Positions 59,003-64,000 of a stretch of DNA of 64,000 bases are shown one piece after another. The notes under the pieces were generated by a model. The model was not told where the DNA came from, did no database searches, and saw only the letters and a program-made list of their open reading frames with translations. The DNA comes from Effusibacillus lacus (GTDB lineage Bacteria; Bacillota; Bacilli; Tumebacillales; Effusibacillaceae), in the NCBI RefSeq assembly GCF_002335525.1, contig NZ_BDUF01000086.1:62001-126000 (forward strand). Reading direction: 5' to 3'. Position 1 is the stretch's first letter. Every line of letters starts with the position of its first letter. The position numbers and the translations under genes were made by a program.

Positions 59003-59137
59003 ATCAATCCGAACCAACTTCGGGAACTTGCATCCGGAAACTGGGTTATTGTCCATGACCCAGACAATCTGTTGGCTGTGGTGTCCAATCCTGCAATTAC
59101 GAAGACACCTATGACCGGAGGTTGCGGAGATCGCTGA
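59003..59137 (+). CDS. Small ORF without a standard start codon, coupled to the next gene
   Basis: A frame from about 58991 to TGA 59135-59137 reads ... NQLRELASGNWVIVHDPDNL and ends NPAITKTPMTGGCGDR. It looks protein-like and its stop overlaps the next ATG (TGATG), the arrangement of coupled genes. No ATG, GTG or TTG occurs upstream in frame before the protein-like part. An ATC at 59003 lies two bases after AGGGG. It may use a rare start, be reached by frameshifting from csaA, or be a truncated gene. Confidence 0.4.
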   Translation: MNPNQLRELASGNWVIVHDPDNLLAVVSNPAITKTPMTGGCGDR

Positions 59138-59325
59138 TGGAAACAGACCGTACCGAGTTGGAAGAATTGCGCTTCGGAGCTGATCGGGCATCCCGGATAG
59201 AGACTTGGCATCAATTCCTGCTTTGCTTTGAGAGAGGGGCCCGTGAGTTATGCAAGCAATATCGGTTGGTTTTTCCCGAGGAGTTTTTCAACCGGGTAGG
59301 ATATGTATGTGGAGATGAAGCGTGA
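59137..59325 (+). CDS. Small hypothetical protein
   Basis: A 62-residue charged, helical protein (LEELRFGADRASRIETWHQF), with three Cys-free predicted helices apart from CFERG and CKQYR. ATG 59137 overlaps the preceding stop as TGATG, and its own stop overlaps the next start as GTGA, so three genes are chained. No family recognised. Confidence 0.6.
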   Translation: METDRTELEELRFGADRASRIETWHQFLLCFERGARELCKQYRLVFPEEFFNRVGYVCGDEA

Positions 59326-59870
59326 ACATGTTTGATCCAACGATATTTGACAATCTCAAGACCGTCTTGGAGGGCGGTCTTTACGATTTGGACCGGGAGA
59401 ACCGGATTCGGATTACCGGCAGACAGGATCTGTTGGATTTGGCCGCCATGTCCCGGGCATTCCGGATGGAATTCGTTTTGACAAACGGGCAAGATGGAAT
59501 TACAGAAATTGAACTGTCAAGTGAATTGTCCGATTTTGCTGCGGAGTTGTCCCGAATCCGAATTGTCGAACAGGAGCCGCCAGGCTGCCGGATCCGAATC
59601 CGACATCATTTTCCCGACTGGGAGAGTGTTGAGGCGCACTTGGACACTGTCCGGGCCTCTCTCCGAGAATTGTGGGGGGAAGAAGTTCATATCAAGCAGG
59701 TTATTGAGATCGTTCTTGGTGAAGAGCCCGCTCAGCAGAACCTTGGCAAACAATTTACTGCCGAATTGACCTTTCTCAGGAAGATTGATGAACGTCACAT
59801 TGGAGAACTGCCAAGGTTGCTGATGCATACGGTCCGCTCATTTGAAAAGTTAAGGAATCTGCTGAGATAA
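59322..59870 (+). CDS. Hypothetical protein
   Basis: A 182-residue soluble protein starting at GTG 59322, which overlaps the previous stop (GTGA) and has GGAG seven bases upstream; ATG 59328 is less well placed. It is rich in Leu, Glu and Arg, with ELSRIRIVEQEPPGCRIRIR in the middle and a helical C-terminus. No motif that I can assign. It ends a chain of small genes of unknown function after csaA. Confidence 0.65.
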   Translation: MNMFDPTIFDNLKTVLEGGLYDLDRENRIRITGRQDLLDLAAMSRAFRMEFVLTNGQDGITEIELSSELSDFAAELSRIRIVEQEPPGCRIRIRHHFPDWESVEAHLDTVRASLRELWGEEVHIKQVIEIVLGEEPAQQNLGKQFTAELTFLRKIDERHIGELPRLLMHTVRSFEKLRNLLR

Positions 59871-59984
59871 TTGGATGAATCCAACAAAACGCTGGTGATA
59901 TCGATCTGCGTGCTGTCAAAAAAAGTTCATTAAATTGTAAAATTTTAAAGCCCCTCCTGCGGTTTCATAAAACTGCAATTTTTT

Positions 59985-60031
59985 ATCGACAAAATTCTGC
60001 TGGAAGAGGACACCTGTCGAACGTTGACGAA
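59985..60031 (+). promoter_or_regulatory. Spo0A-type boxes upstream of the HD-GYP gene
   Basis: TGTCGAA (60015-60021) and TGACGAA (60025-60031) lie in tandem, starts 10 bases apart, both fitting TGNCGAA. ATCGACA (59985-59991) is a near match on the other strand. They end 40 bases before the start codon. Confidence 0.6.
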
Positions 60032-60071
60032 ATAGATTAATGCCTATGTATTGGGAGGGAGTTTTCAAACC

Positions 60072-61133
60072 ATGAGATACGTGCCAATCGATTCAGTCGA
60101 ACCGGGAAATGTTCTCGCCAGAAGCATCTATACAAGCGACGGCATGGCTTTGCTCAATGCAGGGGTGCAGCTGACAATCGGCATGCTTTCAAATCTTCGC
60201 AGACTTGGGGTAACGGCAGTTTACATCCAAGACGAACGGTTTTCGGATGTCGTTGTGGAAGAGGTTGTTTCCGAACAAACCAGAAGAGAGGCGTTATCTT
60301 CATTTTCCATGACGGTGCAATGCATTCAGACGGGAAAAAATGTTTCTTCCAAGTCCATCTATGATTCCACCTCCAATCTGATTGACGAGATTACCCGTAA
60401 TCAAAAGGTGTTGTTGAACCTGACGGATATTCGGACCAAAGACAACGCCATGTTCATCCATGCCCTTCAAGTATGCACATTGTCTGCGGTTATCGGGGTC
60501 AAGCTGGGACTTCCCAAAGTCCAGCTTCAGGAGTTGGCCATCGGTGCCCTGCTGCATGATATTGGAAAATGTGATGTGCCTGAGAAGGAAAAAAAGCAGG
60601 AAGACACAGAACTGGAAGGAAATCTGAACGACTATAACCAACATACCTGGCGCGGGTACAAACGACTGCGAAAGATCAAGGAGTTCAGTATCACAATTCC
60701 GCATGTGGCCCTGCAGCATCATGAGAACGTGGATGGAACGGGGTTTCCCAGGCAATTGCAGGGGGAAGATATCCATCGCTACGCAAAAATCGTTGCCGTT
60801 GCCAATTTTTTTGACAATCTGGTTGCAGGTTCGGGGTTTAACGGAAAGCGGTTGCTCCCACATGAAGCGACAGAGTGTCTCATGGGGTTTTCAGGCAAAA
60901 GGTTTGACCTGGAAACGGTGATTACGTTCCTCAAATGTATTGCTATCTATCCAAACGGAACTTCGGTGAAACTGAACACCGGCCAAATAGGGGTGGTTGT
61001 GGGGCAGCATTCCGGGCTGCCTGCCCGTCCCATAGTCCGTCTGTTTAAAAAAGACTGGGATGAACACAACGTTCGAGAGGTGGATCTGGCTAAGGAAACA
61101 ACTGTGTTTATCACACAGGTTCTCAATGAGTAA
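60072..61133 (+). CDS. HD-GYP-type c-di-GMP phosphodiesterase
   Basis: A 353-residue protein: N-terminal region (about 1-110) with the SVEPGNVLARSIYTSDG pattern common ahead of HD-GYP domains, then the HD domain with HALQVCTLS, HD at 161-162 in ALLHDIGKCDVP, and HHENVDGTGFP near 216, where GYP is GFP. These positions coordinate the di- or tri-iron site, and the Tyr-to-Phe change is tolerated in many active members, so c-di-GMP hydrolysis is likely. GGGAGGGA lies 11 bases before ATG 60072. Tandem Spo0A-type boxes precede it. Confidence 0.88.
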   Translation: MRYVPIDSVEPGNVLARSIYTSDGMALLNAGVQLTIGMLSNLRRLGVTAVYIQDERFSDVVVEEVVSEQTRREALSSFSMTVQCIQTGKNVSSKSIYDSTSNLIDEITRNQKVLLNLTDIRTKDNAMFIHALQVCTLSAVIGVKLGLPKVQLQELAIGALLHDIGKCDVPEKEKKQEDTELEGNLNDYNQHTWRGYKRLRKIKEFSITIPHVALQHHENVDGTGFPRQLQGEDIHRYAKIVAVANFFDNLVAGSGFNGKRLLPHEATECLMGFSGKRFDLETVITFLKCIAIYPNGTSVKLNTGQIGVVVGQHSGLPARPIVRLFKKDWDEHNVREVDLAKETTVFITQVLNE

Positions 61134-61194
61134 CCGTGTCAAAAGCCCACTTTTCCGCATATAGAATCGAGAGAGCTATTTGAGGAGGGTGGAT

Positions 61195-61800
61195 ATGAGA
61201 ACCGTCAGTTTGAAAAATGGCGAAACCGTGACGATTCGTCGTTGGGAAGAGCAAGACATTCCAAAACTGTATCAACTTATGGACGAAGTAGGCAAGGAAG
61301 GCCAGGTTATGCTTGGCGCTAAACTTCCTTTTGGCATGGAACAACTGTATCAACAATATTTCTACAACGTGTCCGGCAACCATTTGACATTGGTGGCCGT
61401 CAAACCGAACGGAAATGTTTGCGGTTGGATTCGCTGCGACCGTTCCATGGTGCCATGGATGGGCCATAATGCAACAATCTGGATGGGCATCGATCCGGCT
61501 CACCGCGGTCAAGGGATCGGGCAAAACTTAATTCGGGAAGCGTTTCAATGGGCGGCGGAACAAGGGATTGAAAGGGTCGAACTGGGTGTCAGAGGATCCA
61601 ACAAGCCGGCGCTGGCACTCTATCAAAAAATGGGGTTCCATGAAGAAGGACGCAAGCTGAGAGCTATTAAATCGGAACAGGGTTATGACGACGATATCTG
61701 GATGGGGGTCTTTCTTGACAAAAACGGTCAACCCAAGCGACTCAAACAAGCGGTGAAAACGAAAAAACGCAGCTTGAAATCAAAAGTGTCCCGAATCTAG
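61195..61800 (+). CDS. GNAT-family N-acetyltransferase
   Basis: A 201-residue GNAT protein. The acetyl-CoA motif A is IDPAHRGQGIGQNLIREAF (near 102), followed by GVRGSNKPALALYQKMGFHEEG (motif B). The C-terminal 25 residues are a basic Lys/Arg-rich tail, unusual for the family, which may bind nucleic acid. The acceptor is unknown. GAGGAGGG precedes ATG 61195. Confidence 0.88.
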   Translation: MRTVSLKNGETVTIRRWEEQDIPKLYQLMDEVGKEGQVMLGAKLPFGMEQLYQQYFYNVSGNHLTLVAVKPNGNVCGWIRCDRSMVPWMGHNATIWMGIDPAHRGQGIGQNLIREAFQWAAEQGIERVELGVRGSNKPALALYQKMGFHEEGRKLRAIKSEQGYDDDIWMGVFLDKNGQPKRLKQAVKTKKRSLKSKVSRI

Positions 61801-61814
61801 CGGTTGTTAAAAAT

Positions 61815-61851
61815 TGTCGAGCCTGCTGTCGAATTGGCGTAATTTGTCGAC
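61815..61851 (+). promoter_or_regulatory. Cluster of three Spo0A-type boxes
   Basis: TGTCGAG (61815-61821), TGTCGAA (61827-61833) and TGTCGAC (61845-61851, part of the palindrome TTGTCGACAA) lie within 37 bases. The middle one is an exact 0A box; the others differ at the last base. Confidence 0.5.
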
Positions 61852-61882
61852 AAAATACTGTGCGGACAGCACTTGCAATAAG

Positions 61883-61947
61883 GCCTTGAAAATACAGGAG
61901 TTGTCAAGTTTACCTTACAACTAAGACGGTATTTTTAAGGCTTTTTT
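61883..61947 (+). terminator. Long leader terminator, possible short-RNA end
   Basis: GCCTTGAAAATAC (61883-61895) pairs with GTATTTTTAAGGC (61929-61941), 13 pairs with one G-U, and the loop contains a second stem AGTTGT/ACAACT (61899-61904, 61917-61922). Six T residues follow. Transcripts started at the 0A-box region would end here, 135 bases before the next gene, giving an attenuated leader or a small RNA. Confidence 0.7.
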
Positions 61948-62082
61948 GGTGCGTGGAAATTAAAATATCCGATAACGGTAAATGAAAATTAACTTCTGGA
62001 AAATAGGTGTTGATAATTTAAAAAATTATGATGTAAGATGTTGAGCATAGACAATGTTTGCCTTTGGAGTGGGGGTAAGACC

Positions 62083-62583
62083 ATGAAACAGGAAGAACCT
62101 GTGAGGGGGTATTCAGTCGAGATCAAAACAGCCAATCTTACATACGAGTTAGAAGCACTAAAGAACCTGTTGGCCGGTTGGGACAGGCAATTCGGTTGCC
62201 TGCTCCAGGAGAGTTCAAACTCCATCACGCTCATTGCGGGGAAATCATGCGGATTGCAGTTGGTTCTCCACGGGAGAAAGGGCAGGAAGTATGCATCCTT
62301 TCAATCGGCCGAGGTGCTTGGACAAAGCTTGGATGAAGAGAGACTGCTTGATTTCTTGGCCTGCATTTGCAGCTTGCAGACACATCCGTGTGCCACAATT
62401 GGGGTCATCTTACAAAAAGAAGGCCATCACCCCAGGCCCCTTGTCATCAGAAACGGAGAGTTCTACGACGAGGGACGGATGATGGACATCTTGTGGAACC
62501 ATTACTCGGCTACTCGTGTAAGGGAATCAAAGCGAATGGAAGATATTTATTACTTTTTGCGCGATGTTCCCCAAGGGTGGTAG
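62083..62583 (+). CDS. Hypothetical protein
   Basis: A 166-residue soluble protein with no family I recognise. It begins MKQEEPVRGYSVEIKTANLT and has a mid-region CGLQLVLHGRKGRKYASFQS; four Cys are scattered. ATG 62083 follows GTGGGGGTAAG. It is the first gene after the three Spo0A-type boxes and the leader terminator, so its expression is probably conditional. The 280 bases before it hold only those elements. Confidence 0.65.
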   Translation: MKQEEPVRGYSVEIKTANLTYELEALKNLLAGWDRQFGCLLQESSNSITLIAGKSCGLQLVLHGRKGRKYASFQSAEVLGQSLDEERLLDFLACICSLQTHPCATIGVILQKEGHHPRPLVIRNGEFYDEGRMMDILWNHYSATRVRESKRMEDIYYFLRDVPQGW

Positions 62584-62593
62584 TCGTTGTCTG

Positions 62594-62989
62594 TCATTTG
62601 TGTCCGCGTGAACGATAGGAGATTCTTTGCTCCTGGATGCAGCGGATAAGAATTGGCAAGGGAACCCGGTAAGTATCACCAAACTTCAACGCCGGAAATT
62701 CTCCTTTTGCCGCTTTCCTTAGAACAGTTGAATAGACCATGGGACCAATCTTTTCGGCGAGGAGATCCCGTACCTCGTACAATGTAAGGAACGGCGTGTC
62801 CAGATCGATCTGCATGGGTTCGGGCGTGGTCTTGTGAAGATTCACCACTTCCGACAGTACATACCGGTTAAATTTTTTGACTTGAGGATGATTCTTCGCG
62901 TCTTGATGAAGCATCCCCAGCAGCGACGAGTAATCAACCTTGAACAAAGCGGATAGTTGCTCAATCGTACAATAAACCGGAGTCATCAT
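62594..62989 (-). CDS. Helix-turn-helix (excisionase-like) protein, second of a pair
   Basis: A 131-residue protein with two excisionase/MerR-type winged-helix segments: CTIEQLSALFKVDYSSLLGM at the N-terminus and FLTLYEVRDLLAEKIGPMVY with ALKFGDTYRVPLPIL in the second half. The pattern tool-like VxxLL ... KxGxxxRVP resembles helix_turn_helix_17 proteins that recognise short DNA sites. It lies 19 bases after the related upstream gene on the same strand; together they could act on a common target. Target unknown. Confidence 0.65.
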   Translation of the reverse strand: MMTPVYCTIEQLSALFKVDYSSLLGMLHQDAKNHPQVKKFNRYVLSEVVNLHKTTPEPMQIDLDTPFLTLYEVRDLLAEKIGPMVYSTVLRKAAKGEFPALKFGDTYRVPLPILIRCIQEQRISYRSRGHK

Positions 62990-63008
62990 TTACCCCTCCA
63001 GATTTCAG

Positions 63009-63395
63009 CTATGACAAGTCTTTGCGCAGGATTTCGGTTGGAATATAGTAGGTGCCGCCAAGATTGTAAGCCTTGATTTGTCCGCTTTGCACCCATCGTT
63101 TTAACGTTCTCTGCTCGATTTCGATCCCATACTCCCTTAAAATTTCAAGAGCTCCTTGGACCTTCACAAACTGCGGCTTGATCGGGCGCTTGCAACCCCT
63201 GTACAAGGACCATTCCGGAATGCGGAAGTCCCAGCAGCGGTTCGCTTCCAGATAATTTTCAAAGTCTGTTGTCGAAACGGCCATTTTACCATTCCGCAGG
63301 GTGGAAGGCATTTCGCCAATCCGGATCTTTTGCCGGAGTGCGGCATCTGTAATTCCTAAAACCGTTGCAAGTTCCACCACATTGTAATACTCCAT
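63009..63395 (-). CDS. Helix-turn-helix (excisionase-like) protein, first of a pair
   Basis: A 128-residue protein, again with two HTH units: YNVVELATVLGITDAALRQK with IRIGEMPSTLRNGK, and LREYGIEIEQRTLKRWVQSG with IKAYNLGGTYYIPTEIL, the classic excisionase ending. Duplication of the HTH within one chain suggests binding to a two-part site as a monomer. Transcribed divergently from the SAF-domain gene, it could regulate it. Confidence 0.7.
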   Translation of the reverse strand: MEYYNVVELATVLGITDAALRQKIRIGEMPSTLRNGKMAVSTTDFENYLEANRCWDFRIPEWSLYRGCKRPIKPQFVKVQGALEILREYGIEIEQRTLKRWVQSGQIKAYNLGGTYYIPTEILRKDLS

Positions 63396-63502
63396 TCAAT
63401 CGACCTCTTTACAGGAATACGATTTTAGAACCATATTTTTGTCTTATCTTAAGTATATCGAATGCTTAAGAAAAGCGCCAGAAAGGGGTGAGAAAAAATA
63501 TA

Positions 63503-63531
63503 TTGCATATACAACGATATTTATGTATATT
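63503..63531 (+). promoter_or_regulatory. Sigma-A promoter of the SAF-domain gene
   Basis: TTGCAT (63503-63508) and TATATT (63526-63531) are spaced 17 bases, about 40 bases upstream of the start codon. Confidence 0.65.
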
Positions 63532-63569
63532 ATTTAGTAGACTATCGTATCGAAACTGGAGGGGACCCA

Positions 63570-64000
63570 ATGTTAAAGCAACTTTGGAAAACCGCGTTAT
63601 TGGCTTTACTTGCCGGCGGGGTCATGATTGGATTTGCTTCAGCCAATCCGAACGGCGCTTTCATCCTGAAGGCGAAAACAGTTATCTCCAAAGGACAGGT
63701 GTTGACGGAAGAAATGTTTGAAACCGTTGAGGTGAACCGGGAAGAAGCATGGATGATCAAAGCTGGCACAGACATCAAGGGGCTCATTGCAAAGCATGAG
63801 ATTGCTCCCAACGAATACCTGTCAAAGCAGGATCTGACCTCGAAGAAAGTGATCACCTTTGAGCCGGCAGACAGAGAATTCACTGTACAGACCGACTTGA
63901 GCCGCTGTGTAGGGGGTGACCTGAAAGAGGGGGATCTGGCAGACATTCTTTTTTTCGATAAGAGTACATTTCAGGCACACCCCTTGTTTACCGCAGTCAT
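63570..64000 (+). CDS. SAF-domain (CpaB/RcpC-like) protein, N-terminal part
   Basis: The frame from ATG 63570 is open to the window end, giving 143 residues. A signal anchor (about 5-27, LWKTALLALLAGGVMIGFAS) is followed by an SAF domain (AKTVISKGQVLTEEMFETVE, then IAKHEIAPNEYLSKQDLT). This is the layout of CpaB/RcpC, the periplasmic or extracytoplasmic component of Flp/Tad pilus assembly; flagellar FlgA shares the fold. GAGGGGA precedes the start. The remaining Tad genes would be expected beyond the window. Confidence 0.75.
   Translation, partial: MLKQLWKTALLALLAGGVMIGFASANPNGAFILKAKTVISKGQVLTEEMFETVEVNREEAWMIKAGTDIKGLIAKHEIAPNEYLSKQDLTSKKVITFEPADREFTVQTDLSRCVGGDLKEGDLADILFFDKSTFQAHPLFTAV

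Overview
The window looks like a chromosomal segment of an endospore-forming, low-to-mid GC Bacilli species. The evidence is the Gram-positive suf gene order (sufC-D-S-U-B), a CotF-type coat protein, a two-module bacterial dynamin, a yybP-ykoY manganese riboswitch, a c-di-GMP riboswitch and repeated Spo0A-type boxes. The mix of genes (nitrate reductase with a Rieske subunit, sulfide-quinone reductase-like operon, TAXI-TRAP transporter) would fit Alicyclobacillaceae-like relatives, but that placement is inference. No rRNA, tRNA or CRISPR array was recognised.

Layout. 1-1.4 kb: the end of an EAL protein and a tyrosine recombinase broken by an in-frame stop. 1.4-3.6 kb: Spo0A boxes, a c-di-GMP-I riboswitch with terminator, a 27-codon leader ORF and a chemoreceptor. 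3.6-16 kb: housekeeping and accessory genes (DODA dioxygenase, a GH18 remnant, a deleted diiron ODP pseudogene, two EamA permeases, a methyltransferase, DUF1992, a TPR/PASTA protein, a divergent FtsZ-like protein without its nucleotide-binding half, rmuC, an HD hydrolase, ung, a quinone oxidoreductase, an MntP-like exporter). 16-21.7 kb: an Rrf2 regulator with a palindromic operator and paired leader hairpins, then sufCDSUB. 21.7-29.9 kb: TM2 protein, lgt, Mn riboswitch-terC, VOC protein, phnCEE facing phnD, a 5'-nucleotidase-like enzyme and two very small genes. 29.9-30.3 kb: a gene-free stretch with a degenerate palindrome array bounded by inverted repeats. 30.4-38.7 kb: heme-oxygenase-like diiron protein, CotF, YuzA-like, DNA-3-methyladenine glycosylase, GAF-GGDEF, dynamin. 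38.7-40.2 kb (minus strand): a radical SAM/SPASM enzyme coupled to a 28-codon peptide gene. 40.4-46.7 kb: a nitrate reductase operon ending in a NarK-like carrier, with a truncated hemoglobin facing it. 46.8-52.3 kb: TAXI-TRAP uptake system and pepF. 52.3-55 kb: an AT-rich block (peptide gene, DUF5317-like protein, membrane half of a GGDEF/HD-GYP protein). 55-58.6 kb: trmB and a DsrE/TusA/SQR/DUF1641 sulfur operon behind a CsoR/CstR-type operator. 58.6-64 kb: csaA, small hypotheticals, a second HD-GYP protein, GNAT, Spo0A-box loci, two tandem helix-turn-helix proteins and the start of an SAF-domain (CpaB-like) protein.

Themes. Four loci carry TGTCGAA-like boxes, three of them next to c-di-GMP production, degradation or sensing, suggesting that the sporulation phosphorelay is tied to c-di-GMP signalling here. 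Metal and Fe-S control is represented by the Mn riboswitch-TerC pair, the MntP-like protein and the Rrf2-suf locus. Respiration is represented by the nitrate reductase complex and the SQR operon. The candidates for undescribed biology are the FtsZ-like protein that keeps the T7 synergy loop but has lost the GTP-binding half, the radical SAM/peptide pair, the 32-residue secreted-type peptide beside a mosaic c-di-GMP enzyme, and the palindrome array.
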